Assembly (NCBI RefSeq): GCF_003339525.1
Contig: NZ_CP031124.1
Location: 558,001-622,000, forward strand
DNA from: Ephemeroptericola cinctiostellae
Lineage (GTDB): Bacteria > Pseudomonadota > Gammaproteobacteria > Burkholderiales > Burkholderiaceae
Direction: 5' to 3'
Length of the DNA: 64,000 bases
Made by a program: the position numbers and the translations under genes. The notes below the pieces were generated by a model. It ran no database searches. It saw nothing but the letters and a program-made list of their open reading frames with translations, and was not told the origin of the DNA. The stretch's first letter is position 1; each line of letters begins with the position of its first letter. Of this stretch, positions 47,486 to 56,140 are shown piece after piece.

Positions 47486-47579
47486 GAAGGGGCCTCTTTT
47501 GTTATGGTCGATGGGATTGATTCTTTTCGGTTACAAACGCATCACTTTAAGATGTGTGTGAATTGTAAGATTAAAGTGC

Positions 47580-48743
47580 TTATTCATCCAGCTTATTTTT
47601 GAAAAGGTCTGTTTCAAAATCAACATGCTGGGTACATTGAAAATCAATTTGAGTCAATTGAGCCAATGACCAGCTTGCTTGTTCGGCGAGGATGGGGTTG
47701 TCGTGCGAGGTGAAGGCTTGTAATGCAGCGAGATGAGTGGGTCGGGGGTCTGCATTGCCCAATGCGAGTAAAATATTGCGTTGCCACTGAGCATGGCCAA
47801 TGCGGTACGCAGCAGAACCTGCCATATTGGATTTGAACGTGGCCTCATCCCAGTGCAACAATGTGAGTAAATCCACATCGTTGAGCGAATGACGGGCGGC
47901 AAAGTCAGACAAAGCAGATTTTTGGGCGAATTTGTTCCAAGGGCAGGCGAGTTGGCAATCATCACAACCATAAATGCGATTGCCAATGGCTTTGCGAAAT
48001 TCGTGCGGAATCTCGCCTTTGTGCTCAATCGTCAAATACGAAATGCAACGGCGTGCATCCACGCGGTAGGGCGCGACAATCGCTTGCGTGGGGCAGATGT
48101 CGATGCATGCGGTGCATTGTCCGCAATGTGCAGTGGTGGGCTGATCAATCGCCAAATCCAAGTTGACATACAATTCGCCCAGAAAAAACATCGAGCCATG
48201 CGTGCGATTTAACAGCAGTGTGTGTTTGCCGCGCCAACCGAGTGCGGTCTGTTGGGCGATTTCGACTTCGGGTACGGGGGCAGAATCGGAAAAAGCCCGA
48301 TAAGTCAAAGGCGTGGGGGCAATTTTTGCTTCGATGGCGGTGGCCAGCTTTTGCAATGTGTTGCGTACCACCTTGTGGTAATCGCGCCCCAGTGCGTAGC
48401 GTGACACGTAGGCTTGATCACCATTGTCAATGGTCTGCCATGCTTCCTTTTGCCACTCGTCTGACAGCCCCGTCGCGAGATACGGCATGGCCACGCTGAT
48501 GATGCTCAGCGTGCCGGGCACCAGCAGTTCAGGTGAGAATCGCGCATCGATGTTGCGCGTCATGTAATCCATTGTGCCGTGAAATTGATCGGCCAACCAC
48601 GCCAAATGCCCTGCTTTCGCAGTGGATAAGTCGGGCTGGCTGATGCCAACATGGGCAAAGCCCAGCGTGCGTGCTTCCGCTTTTATCCATGTGGATAAAT
48701 CAGCGGCTGCGGTACAATGGTGGTTCTGGGCGGGCATGTTCAT
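47580..48743 (-). CDS. queG: Epoxyqueuosine reductase QueG
   Basis: QueG reduces epoxyqueuosine to queuosine in tRNA using cobalamin and two [4Fe-4S] clusters, the last step of queuosine synthesis. The 387-residue protein shows YVSRYALGRDYHKVVRN, the DSAPVPE region with the catalytic Asp, the cluster motif CGQCTACIDICPTQAI and the second motif CDDCQLACPWNKF. Two in-frame ATGs are possible (48743 and 48737). It is divergent from tsaE, a standard arrangement in betaproteobacteria. It is the third B12-dependent enzyme of the window. Confidence 0.95.
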   Translation of the reverse strand: MNMPAQNHHCTAAADLSTWIKAEARTLGFAHVGISQPDLSTAKAGHLAWLADQFHGTMDYMTRNIDARFSPELLVPGTLSIISVAMPYLATGLSDEWQKEAWQTIDNGDQAYVSRYALGRDYHKVVRNTLQKLATAIEAKIAPTPLTYRAFSDSAPVPEVEIAQQTALGWRGKHTLLLNRTHGSMFFLGELYVNLDLAIDQPTTAHCGQCTACIDICPTQAIVAPYRVDARRCISYLTIEHKGEIPHEFRKAIGNRIYGCDDCQLACPWNKFAQKSALSDFAARHSLNDVDLLTLLHWDEATFKSNMAGSAAYRIGHAQWQRNILLALGNADPRPTHLAALQAFTSHDNPILAEQASWSLAQLTQIDFQCTQHVDFETDLFKNKLDE

Positions 48744-48776
48744 GCCGCCATCATACCGAAAAACGAATTGATTTTT

Positions 48777-49301
48777 ATGAACGAAATCACAACAGATGTC
48801 ACCATGCCCTCCGATTTACAACTAAACCTGGTCAACGAAGCCGCCACCGCTGAGCTTGCACAACGGCTTGCGCAACAGGTGCGTGCAGGCGATGTGATTT
48901 TTTTGCAAGGCGAACTGGGCGCAGGGAAAACCACTTTCACACGACACTTTGCCCGTGCATTGGGCATCGAAGGGCGCATCAAAAGCCCCACTTATACCTT
49001 GGTTGAAAGCTACACCCTGAATGCGGGTACGCATGATGCAACCACACTGCATCATTTCGACTTGTATCGCCTTGGCGATCCGCGCGAATGGTATTCAGCG
49101 GGTTTCGATGAATACTTGAATGACCGCACCATTGCTTTGATTGAATGGCCGAGCCAAGCCGCGGGTGCATTGCCTGCACCGACGTTCTCGTTGACATTCG
49201 AACATGCGGATGATTTGACCGATGTGGATGTGGAGTCGTTTGATGGGGTGCGGCGGGTGAGGGTCGCGGGTACTGTGAATCGGCTTTCATCACTTGGGTG
49301 A
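48777..49301 (+). CDS. tsaE: tRNA threonylcarbamoyladenosine synthesis ATPase TsaE
   Basis: TsaE works with TsaB and TsaD to form t6A at position 37 of ANN-decoding tRNAs. The protein of about 174 residues has LQGELGAGKTTFTRHFARALG (Walker A), the IKSPTYTLVESY switch and FDLYRLGDPREWYSAGFDEYL with the Walker B-like Asp. The C-terminal IEWPSQAAGALP is typical. The start is uncertain between 48777 and 48804; both lack a strong ribosome binding site. It is divergent from queG. Confidence 0.93.
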   Translation: MNEITTDVTMPSDLQLNLVNEAATAELAQRLAQQVRAGDVIFLQGELGAGKTTFTRHFARALGIEGRIKSPTYTLVESYTLNAGTHDATTLHHFDLYRLGDPREWYSAGFDEYLNDRTIALIEWPSQAAGALPAPTFSLTFEHADDLTDVDVESFDGVRRVRVAGTVNRLSSLG

Positions 49302-49320
49302 TGTGATCAAATCCGCTAGT

Positions 49321-49932
49321 TTAACTCGCTTCCAGTGCGAGAAACTCATCGTCTAGCACGCAGTAGTTTTGCCAGCCCGCATAATCAAAATGCCACCATT
49401 CATGCGGGTGCGCTGAAAAGCCATGGGCGAGCATGGTGGTTTGCAGTAAAGCGCGCATGGCATTTTGAGATTCAGTCCCACCTGTGTAGCTCAGGTGGGA
49501 TTTTTCGTTGAATTCATCGTATGCGCTGGGCATTTCGATTTCTGTCCCTGTTTTTAAATCGTATAAACTCAAATCAATCGCGCAGCCTCGGTTGTGGCGT
49601 GAGCCTTCGCGTGGGTCGGCCAAATACAGGTGATCATTAGGGAAGTGCTCCCAAAAATAGGCGGTGATGTGCCATGGACGATACGCATCGAAAACGCGCA
49701 AACCGAATCCGTGTGGGTGTAAGTCTGCGCTGACCGCGAGTAAGGCTTGAGCGGCATCGTGCATGAGGAATGCCCGTGCTTGTGGGTAAATCACCTGTCC
49801 TGTGAAGTTGTCGGTACTCGCGTATTTGATGTCAAAAGTGATGTTGGCGGTGTGTTCGTGGCTGAAAGTCATCAAGTCGATGAGCTGAGCGGGCATCAAC
49901 TTGGATTCGTGGGGGCGTGTGTATGTGGTCAT
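49321..49932 (-). CDS. D-Ala-D-Ala dipeptidase (VanX/DdpX family, M15D)
   Basis: A 203-residue zinc peptidase that hydrolyses D-alanyl-D-alanine. The zinc site is complete: SRHNRGCAIDLSLYD (SxHxxGxAxD) and EWWHFDYAGW at the C-terminus. Arg and Tyr in RVFDAYRPW match the substrate site. No signal peptide is visible, so it should be cytoplasmic like DdpX, suggesting recycling of cell-wall D-amino acids rather than drug resistance. No vanH or vanA neighbours are present. It is convergent with tsaE. Confidence 0.92.
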   Translation of the reverse strand: MTTYTRPHESKLMPAQLIDLMTFSHEHTANITFDIKYASTDNFTGQVIYPQARAFLMHDAAQALLAVSADLHPHGFGLRVFDAYRPWHITAYFWEHFPNDHLYLADPREGSRHNRGCAIDLSLYDLKTGTEIEMPSAYDEFNEKSHLSYTGGTESQNAMRALLQTTMLAHGFSAHPHEWWHFDYAGWQNYCVLDDEFLALEAS

Positions 49933-50258
49933 GTTGTTATTTTATCGTCATTCTGAATCAAATTATATGCAATTGATGTTTAGCCTCGATGTCTGTTGGG
50001 GTTTGCATGTGGTTTTGGTCTGAATAAAAGCATGAAAAATTGATTTACATGCGCATTTTTATGGGGACGCAATACGATGCGTTGAAAAAGTGATGTTAAA
50101 TGCTGCAACTGCATGAATTTATGAAAAAAATCGTGCGTAAGCACTGTAAAAACTTGAGTTTTTGCGCTGCATCATGTATTTTTATGGGTTCAAGAGAGTG
50201 CAAGTTTTGGCGAAAAAAGAGGCGTTTTGCTTTTTTTGGAAACAGATAAGGAAAAATA
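49933..50258. other. Non-coding gap upstream of lysC
   Basis: About 325 AT-rich bases between divergent genes. Small hairpins are visible (GTGC-GTAA-GCAC near 50141; AAAAACT-TG-AGTTTTT at 50148-50163). I saw no lysine riboswitch consensus. The lysC promoter should lie here. Confidence 0.4.
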
Positions 50259-51536
50259 ATGGCTTTAGTGGTGCATAAATACGGCGGCACGTCGATGGGC
50301 TCGGTTGAGCGCATTCAGAACGTTGCTAAACGCGTTGCGAAATGGGTTAAGGCAGGTCATCAAGTGGTGGTGGTGCCATCGGCAATGTCGGGTGAAACCA
50401 ATCGTTTGTTGGGCTTGGCGAAAGAAATCAATCCAGATGCAGGCGACATGAGCCCGCGTGAATTGGATGCGATTGCTTCTACGGGTGAGCAAGTGTCGGT
50501 GGGCTTGTTGTCGATTGCTTTACAAGCGATCGGTCAGGATGCGGTGAGCTACGCAGGTTGGCAAGTGCCGATCAGAACCAACAGCGCATTCACCAAAGCA
50601 CGCATTGAGTCGATTGATGACAAACGCATTCGTGCCGATTTGGATGCGGGTCGCGTGGTGATCATCACGGGTTTTCAAGGCGTGGATGCGAACAACAACA
50701 TCACGACGCTCGGTCGTGGTGGTTCAGACACCTCAGCAGTGGCGGTGGCCGCAGCGATTAAAGCCGATGAATGTTTAATTTACACCGACGTGGATGGCGT
50801 GTACACCACTGACCCTCGCGTTGAGCCGAACGCACGTCGCTTGGATAAAGTCACGTTTGAAGAAATGTTGGAAATGGCGAGCTTGGGCTCGAAAATTTTG
50901 CAAATCCGTTCGGTTGAATTCGCAGGTAAATACCGCGTCAAAACCCGCGTGTTGTCAAGCCTGACACCGCATGATTTGGACATTAATATTGAAGCCCATT
51001 CTGGCACATTGATTACTTTTGAGGAAGACGAAACCATGGAACAAGCCATCATCTCTGGCATCGCGTTCAGCCGCGACGAAGCAAAAATCACTTTGATGCA
51101 AGTGCCTGACACCCCAGGTGTGGCCTTTAAAATCTTAGGCCCAATCGCTAAAGCCAACATTGATGTGGACATGATCATCCAAAATCAAAGCACCAATGGC
51201 ACAACCGATTTTTCATTCACGGTGGGACGTGGTGAGTTGAAAAAGGCGATGGAGGTGTTGGAAACTGAAGTCAAGCCTGCGGTTGGTGCGCAACAAGTCA
51301 TCGGCGATGCGAATGTGTGTAAAGTGTCTGCTGTCGGTATCGGCATGCGTTCGCATGTGGGTGTGGCCAGTTTGATGTTTGAAACTTTGGCCAAGTCGGG
51401 TGTGAACATTCAAATGATTTCGACCTCTGAAATCAAGATTTCTGTGGTGATTGATGACAAATACTTGGAATTGGCTGTGCGCGAATTGCATAAAGTGTTT
51501 GATTTGGAACAAGAGGCGCAAGTTGAGTCTGTTTAA
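50259..51536 (+). CDS. lysC: Aspartate kinase LysC
   Basis: It phosphorylates aspartate in the first step of the lysine, threonine, methionine and diaminopimelate pathway. The 425-residue length suits the monofunctional enzyme with two C-terminal ACT domains that sense Lys/Thr. Seen are VVHKYGGTSMGS at the start, STGEQVSVGLLSIAL, the signature TTLGRGGSDTSAVAVAAAIKAD, the YTDVDGVYTTDPR motif and two ACT units (about 265-340 and 345-420). AAGGA precedes the ATG. A terminator follows, so it is a single-gene unit. Confidence 0.97.
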   Translation: MALVVHKYGGTSMGSVERIQNVAKRVAKWVKAGHQVVVVPSAMSGETNRLLGLAKEINPDAGDMSPRELDAIASTGEQVSVGLLSIALQAIGQDAVSYAGWQVPIRTNSAFTKARIESIDDKRIRADLDAGRVVIITGFQGVDANNNITTLGRGGSDTSAVAVAAAIKADECLIYTDVDGVYTTDPRVEPNARRLDKVTFEEMLEMASLGSKILQIRSVEFAGKYRVKTRVLSSLTPHDLDINIEAHSGTLITFEEDETMEQAIISGIAFSRDEAKITLMQVPDTPGVAFKILGPIAKANIDVDMIIQNQSTNGTTDFSFTVGRGELKKAMEVLETEVKPAVGAQQVIGDANVCKVSAVGIGMRSHVGVASLMFETLAKSGVNIQMISTSEIKISVVIDDKYLELAVRELHKVFDLEQEAQVESV

Positions 51537-51553
51537 GCGGCTCTGAACTGTGT

Positions 51554-51583
51554 AAAAACGCCTCGGATCATCGAGGCGTTTTT
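51554..51583 (+). terminator. Terminator after lysC
   Basis: A perfect 12 bp stem (AAAAACGCCTCG / CGAGGCGTTTTT) with a 6-base loop and T-run, 18 bases past the lysC stop. Confidence 0.92.
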
Positions 51584-51698
51584 TATTTGTGAGCTGGTGA
51601 TACACGGCTGATGATATACAATGGATTGCGAAAGTCGAATTCGCACTGCGCTGATTTGAATTCAGATGTTTTGAGCGGTGATTCTCATCACAATCATG

Positions 51699-51754
51699 TG
51701 CAAAATGCAAAATGCAAAATGCAAAATGCAAAATGCAAAATGCAAAATGCAAAA
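51699..51754 (+). repeat. Eight perfect tandem copies of TGCAAAA
   Basis: A seven-base unit repeated eight times without a mismatch, about 150 bases before the MFS gene start. The unit length is not a multiple of three. Slippage would change promoter spacing if it lies within the promoter, so it is a candidate phase-variation tract. Confidence 0.9.
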
Positions 51755-51786
51755 TGAAACATCGGATTACTCACAAATTTCGCCAT

Positions 51787-51839
51787 GCCAATGTCATCAG
51801 GCCAATATCATCAGGCCATTGACTGGTTGATGATGGCCT
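51787..51839 (+). repeat. Direct 14-base repeat and inverted element before the MFS gene
   Basis: GCCAATGTCATCAG and GCCAATATCATCAG stand in tandem (51787-51814) and are followed by TGATGATGGCC, an inverted copy of the core. They are possible regulator-binding sites for the MFS gene. Confidence 0.5.
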
Positions 51840-51902
51840 GGGTTTGGCCTTGGTTCGCTTTTGGTTTTTTTTGATTGACCTTTATCTTTTCTGATTGCCC
51901 CC

Positions 51903-53153
51903 ATGAAAACACAAGATTTTATTCGCCAAGTACCTTTCCTTGCATGGGTGTTGATGCTCGCAACTTTGGCTTTTGGTCTGTTTGGTAATTTTTTAGGCAG
52001 TTTGACGCCTGAGTTGTCAAGCGACTTGAATTTGTCACCAAAAGACATTGGCCATTTGATGATGGCGGTCAGCACAGGTGGCGCGGTGGGGGCCTTTTTG
52101 GGCGGAGACATTGCCCATCGGTTTCGTGCCGCACCATTGATGTTGACTTATTTTGGCATCATCGCGTTGAGTGTCTTGGGCATTGTGTTTGCACCGACAT
52201 TTTTTTGGATTTGTGCGTGTTATTTCGTTTATTCGGTAACCAGTACGGCGGTTTTTACGCTGGCGCACAGCATCATGACGATGCTTAATTTAGGCAGTGA
52301 GTTGCGCCCACGGTTGTTGGCATTGATCGATGTGGGGTTTAGTGTGGGGGCAACGCTGTCGCCGTTGTGGGTGACGCTGTTCTTGGTGGCCTTTGATGAA
52401 TGGCGAGCGCCAATTGCTTTGTTTTTTATCCCTTTGTGTGTGATTGTGTTGCTGTTGACGCGTCCACAATCACGTGCCACTTTGGCGAATTTGACCCCTG
52501 CATCTGACCCGATGGATGTGCCGGTGTCAACCACCGCAGAGGCTGCGAGCGTGACACAGAAAATCAGTGCCAGTTATTTGGATTTGATTCGCGCCCCTTG
52601 GGCGAAATGGGCGTGGATTTGCGGTGTGTTGATTGGTTTTGTGGAGTGGGGGCAGACCTATTGGTTTGTGATTTACGCTTCGACAGACCGTGGGTTGATT
52701 GCAAATACGGCTCGGGTGGCATTGGCTGCATTCACGGGTGGGATGTTGAGTGTTCGAATTTGGCAGGCATTTTTTCACAGCCATGTGTCAAATGAACGGC
52801 GTTTGAAATGGTTGGGGGTATTGGGCAGCGTGATGTTTATGGCGTTGGCGCTCATGCCGAAACAGATGGATGCATGGCTGGTGTACGTGGTCAATTATCT
52901 CGGTGGGGTCGGGATTGGGGTGGTGTTTCCATTGTTGTTGAGCCAATTGATTGATCGCGCACCAGAGAGCACATCGAAGTTGTCTGCCTTGTTGATGCTG
53001 ACGATTTTGTTGGGTTTACAATGTGCGGGTGTGGTGGTGGGTTATTTGTCGACACATGTGAATGTGCATGTGGGTTATGCGATGATCGCATTGGCCATGG
53101 TGGGCTTCACGGCGGGTGTGTGGCGCTTGTTTGCACGTCAATCGAGCCGATGA
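51903..53153 (+). CDS. MFS transporter
   Basis: A 416-residue major-facilitator protein with twelve hydrophobic helices. Seen are the first-half features FGLFGNFLGSLTPELSSDLNLSPKDIGHLMMAVSTGGAVGAFLGGDIAHRFRAAPLM (a degenerate MFS motif A after helix 2) and a cytoplasmic loop between helices 6 and 7 with basic residues. The substrate is unknown. The ATG has no clear ribosome binding site, which is odd; the upstream region contains the heptamer tract and inverted repeats. It is a single-gene unit. Confidence 0.9.
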   Translation: MKTQDFIRQVPFLAWVLMLATLAFGLFGNFLGSLTPELSSDLNLSPKDIGHLMMAVSTGGAVGAFLGGDIAHRFRAAPLMLTYFGIIALSVLGIVFAPTFFWICACYFVYSVTSTAVFTLAHSIMTMLNLGSELRPRLLALIDVGFSVGATLSPLWVTLFLVAFDEWRAPIALFFIPLCVIVLLLTRPQSRATLANLTPASDPMDVPVSTTAEAASVTQKISASYLDLIRAPWAKWAWICGVLIGFVEWGQTYWFVIYASTDRGLIANTARVALAAFTGGMLSVRIWQAFFHSHVSNERRLKWLGVLGSVMFMALALMPKQMDAWLVYVVNYLGGVGIGVVFPLLLSQLIDRAPESTSKLSALLMLTILLGLQCAGVVVGYLSTHVNVHVGYAMIALAMVGFTAGVWRLFARQSSR

Positions 53154-53192
53154 CCTTCAACCTCTAGCTCATTTTATCTGCTGAACGGTTAT

Positions 53193-53231
53193 AAAAATTA
53201 AAAGCCCCACATTGTGGGGCTTTTAATTTTT
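53193..53231. terminator. Bidirectional terminator
   Basis: A long A/T-flanked palindrome (stem AAAAGCCCCACA / TGTGGGGCTTTT extended by AATT) between the MFS gene and the convergent MBL gene. Confidence 0.9.
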
Positions 53232-53236
53232 AGGGT

Positions 53237-54328
53237 TTATTGGATGCTTTCCCACCACGGGTTGTTCACATAGTCGCCATTGAGGGGCATGGCTTTGCCC
53301 AAAGTGGGGGTGAAAAGGGTTTGATGGTGTTGTTGGGCGGCGGCGGTGAGTCGCTGAATGGGTTCATCCCAGTTGTGCAAGGACAGCACAAATTTGCCCC
53401 AATGCACGGGCATTAACACGCGCGCGTTCAAATCTTGCGCGGCTTGCACGGTTTCTTCAGGCATCATGTGGATGAATGCCCATGCGGGGTTGTATTGACC
53501 CGATTCGAGTAAGGCGAGGTCGAATGGGCCGTACTGCTCTCCAATGGCTTTGAAGTGAGGGCCGTAACCTGAGTCGCCGCCGAGGTATAGCTTGTGTGTT
53601 GTGCTTTTAAGCACATATGATGCCCATAACGTTGTGTTGCGCCCAAATGCGCGGCCTGAAAAGTGGCGGGCAGGCGTTGCGGTGATGGTGTGATCACCAA
53701 TGACGAGGCTTTCATGCCAATTCAGCTCGGTGATGATGTCGGCATCATAGCCCCAAAACCGCAGGTGTTCACCACAGCCGAGTGGCGTGATGACTTGCTT
53801 GACTTTGGGTTTGAGCTTTTTGACGGTGTCGTAATCGAGGTGGTCGTAATGGTCGTGGGTGATGAGCAGCAGATCAATGGGTGGTAAATCATCCACGCTG
53901 TAGATGTCGGTGCCTGTAAAACTGTTGATAAGGAAGGGCAGTGGTGCGGAGTGTCCTGCCATCACCGGGTCAACCAGAATGGTGAAGCCATTGAGTGTCA
54001 ATAAATACGATGAGTGACCGAACCACACAATGCTTGGGGCTTGCTGGAGCAGGCTATGCAAATTGATTTTTTCACTCGGGATGGCGGCTGGTGGTTTGCG
54101 GTGTGTATTGCTCGGATGGATGAGTTCACGGATGAGTTTGCTGTACGAAAAATCCCCTGTTTGTGCTGGGGTGTCGATTTCATTTTGAAACACGCCCACC
54201 TGAAACTGACCTGAGTGAGCGCGTGCCTGCATGTGCGTGGGCGATGGTTTACGGCCGAACTCAAACCATAAGGTTCGAGCAAGGCAAGCCATTCCGATGA
54301 GGGTGGCCAATAGGAATAATGTGTGCAT
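53237..54328 (-). CDS. MBL-fold metallo-hydrolase (UlaG/NAPE-PLD-like)
   Basis: A 363-residue protein with an N-terminal hydrophobic helix (residues 1-20) that may be a signal anchor. The MBL domain (about 95-330) has WFGHSSYLLTLNGFTILVDPV, the metal motif THDHYDHLD, ARHFSGR, LGGDSGYG with the bridging Asp, and the final His in MPVHWGKF. It resembles the NAPE-PLD/UlaG-type hydrolases, which act on phosphodiesters or lactones. Membrane attachment suggests a lipid substrate, but this is inference. No neighbours help. Confidence 0.85.
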   Translation of the reverse strand: MHTLFLLATLIGMACLARTLWFEFGRKPSPTHMQARAHSGQFQVGVFQNEIDTPAQTGDFSYSKLIRELIHPSNTHRKPPAAIPSEKINLHSLLQQAPSIVWFGHSSYLLTLNGFTILVDPVMAGHSAPLPFLINSFTGTDIYSVDDLPPIDLLLITHDHYDHLDYDTVKKLKPKVKQVITPLGCGEHLRFWGYDADIITELNWHESLVIGDHTITATPARHFSGRAFGRNTTLWASYVLKSTTHKLYLGGDSGYGPHFKAIGEQYGPFDLALLESGQYNPAWAFIHMMPEETVQAAQDLNARVLMPVHWGKFVLSLHNWDEPIQRLTAAAQQHHQTLFTPTLGKAMPLNGDYVNNPWWESIQ

Positions 54329-54436
54329 GGTGTTTTAATTTGTTTTGGTTTTTAGGGGCCAGCACGTGACGCATGGTTGTGTGTTGATGTGCACTGGTGG
54401 TTTTAAAAGCCATTAAAACACAATATCACCCTTTAA

Positions 54437-55336
54437 TTATGAAGAGACGGTGTTGTTTTTGAGTGCCAAGGCATGGCTGTAAACGTCGTTTTTTGATGCT
54501 TGCGTGAGTTTGACCGTTAATGCGACGGCTTGTTTGAGGGGCAGCTCTTCAAGTAAAGCCTGTAAAGTGGTGTGCCATGCTGGGGTATCTGCATGGATCT
54601 CTTCACTCGGCGCACTGAGGATGAGCACATATTCACCACGTGCGGCTGGAGCTGTGGTGAGCCAGTCGGGGGCATCTTGGAGGACAAGGGTGAGCACGTT
54701 TTCATGCAGCTTGCTGAGCTCTTTGGCCACCGTTAACCGACGCGTGGGGAACAGTTCGGCCATCGTGGTGATGGTTTCATGCAATCGATGTGGTGCTTCG
54801 TAAAAAACCAAGTTGGTGGGTGTGCGCGCCAATGCGGTCAATGCGTGTGCGCGTGCCATGGCTTTGTTGGGCAAAAATCCAATGAACTGGAAACCGCCAT
54901 CCAAGCCTGCTGCACTCATTGCGGTGACGGCGGCACTGGCACCTGCAATCGGCATCACCCGCACACCCGCTGCATGGGCGGCGGCCACTACGCGTGCACC
55001 AGGGTCTGATATGGCGGGCGTGCCCGCATCGGTGATGAGGGCGATGCGCTCGCCGTTGCGCAAGCGTTCGATTAAACCTGTTGCGGCTTCAGCTTCGTTG
55101 TGGTCATGCACGGCAATCAAAGGCTTGCTGATGCCGTATTGCGCCAATAACGGTTTGCTGTGGCGCGTGTCTTCGCAGGCGATGGCATCGGCCAATTGCA
55201 GGGCGTATAAGGCGCGAATGCTGATGTCGGCGATGTTGCCAATCGGCGTGGCGACCACATACAGGGTGTGGCGTGGCCATTGTTGCGTGTGGGCGTTTTG
55301 CCACAGAGGTTCGAGGGCAGTTGAGGTAAAATCCAT
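54437..55336 (-). CDS. rsmI: 16S rRNA (cytidine(1402)-2'-O)-methyltransferase RsmI
   Basis: RsmI methylates the ribose of C1402 of 16S rRNA. The 299-residue tetrapyrrole-methylase-fold protein begins LYVVATPIGNIADISIRAL and contains CEDTRHSKPLL, ITDAGTPAISDPG, AVTAMSAAGLDGGFQFIGFLP and KELSKLHE, all diagnostic. The last 70 residues are more variable but include a basic helix. It is divergent from yraN, a common arrangement. Copy C of the hairpin repeat lies about 50 bases upstream. Confidence 0.96.
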   Translation of the reverse strand: MDFTSTALEPLWQNAHTQQWPRHTLYVVATPIGNIADISIRALYALQLADAIACEDTRHSKPLLAQYGISKPLIAVHDHNEAEAATGLIERLRNGERIALITDAGTPAISDPGARVVAAAHAAGVRVMPIAGASAAVTAMSAAGLDGGFQFIGFLPNKAMARAHALTALARTPTNLVFYEAPHRLHETITTMAELFPTRRLTVAKELSKLHENVLTLVLQDAPDWLTTAPAARGEYVLILSAPSEEIHADTPAWHTTLQALLEELPLKQAVALTVKLTQASKNDVYSHALALKNNTVSS

Positions 55337-55387
55337 GTCAGGGTCAATGTCGCAGTAAAGGAAATATGGAGCAGGAGTGCATCCATT

Positions 55388-55440
55388 TTTTTCCGAGTCT
55401 TAAGTTAAAATTTCTGTCAGGCGAACCTGACAAAAATTAA
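55388..55440 (-). repeat. Hairpin repeat, copy C (upstream of rsmI)
   Basis: TTTTTTCCGAGTC followed by the hairpin TGTCAGG / CCTGACA with a 4-base loop (55415-55432) and AAAATTAAGA. On the reverse strand the loop reads TTCG, a stable tetraloop. It resembles copies A and B and lies in the same position relative to the downstream gene. Confidence 0.62.
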
Positions 55441-55613
55441 GATCAAATCAATAGGCTTTGAGCCCATCATTGTAGGGCCAGCACACCCGTCTGTTGTGTT
55501 TCAAGGGATGGTTTTGCTCGGCACTTTTAATCGTTTAATTGCAGATTAATTTAAGCCGCACTTTAGCACGAATGGCGTGTGCTGACGGTGCGAACAACAG
55601 AACAGAGGTCAAT

Positions 55614-56057
55614 ATGTGGGCATGGTTAAAAGGCGGTGCACCATCATCGACCACGAAATCCGTGGTTGAATCAACTGCCCTGCGCACTTACAGCCCGCAA
55701 GCCGCACGTCAAAAAGAGGGGGCACGAGCGGAGTTGTTGGCACAACAGCATTTGCTTGGTTGTGGCTTGAAGCCTGTGAAGGCCAACGTGGCCTGTGCAC
55801 AGGGAGAAATTGACCTCATCATGCTGGATGGTGACACCCTTGTGTTCATTGAAGTGCGTTGGCGAAAAAGTACGGCGTATGGCGGTGCGGCCGTGTCGGT
55901 CACGCCACATAAACTGGCGAAACTCATGCGCGCGTGCGAAATGTTTTTGCAGCATGAACCCGCGTGGCGTGACAGCCCGTGCCGAATTGATGTGCTTGCA
56001 TTGCAAGGTGATTTAAAAGCCCCCTCGATTGAGTGGCTGAAAAACGTCACTGTCTAA
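55614..56057 (+). CDS. yraN: YraN/UPF0102-family nuclease-like protein
   Basis: A 147-residue protein of the YraN family, which has a restriction-endonuclease-like fold. It shows QKEGARAELLAQQHLL at the start, ACAQGEIDLIMLDGDTLVFIEVRWRKS (the GEIDLI...FVEVK-type signature; here EVR) and ALQGDLK. The catalytic Lys position is Arg, as seen in several members. AGAGG precedes ATG 55614; the longer frame to 55539 lacks a site. The cellular role is unproved, though it is often next to rsmI, as here. Confidence 0.9.
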   Translation: MWAWLKGGAPSSTTKSVVESTALRTYSPQAARQKEGARAELLAQQHLLGCGLKPVKANVACAQGEIDLIMLDGDTLVFIEVRWRKSTAYGGAAVSVTPHKLAKLMRACEMFLQHEPAWRDSPCRIDVLALQGDLKAPSIEWLKNVTV

Positions 56058-56140
56058 GTGTTTCCTGTGGAGCGGTTAGGTGCAAATGCGCTGCATGCGA
56101 TATAATCACACCATTCAATTTTTGTATTTCTGGAGCAGAT

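Noticed and set aside
49321..49932. Vancomycin-resistance gene vanX
   Set aside because: No vanH, vanA or vanRS neighbours, and the host is Gram-negative; a DdpX-like housekeeping role is more likely.
51213..51752. Reverse 179-residue frame starting in the TGCAAAA tract
   Set aside because: It is the shadow of lysC; the HFAFCIL start is just the translated heptamer repeat.
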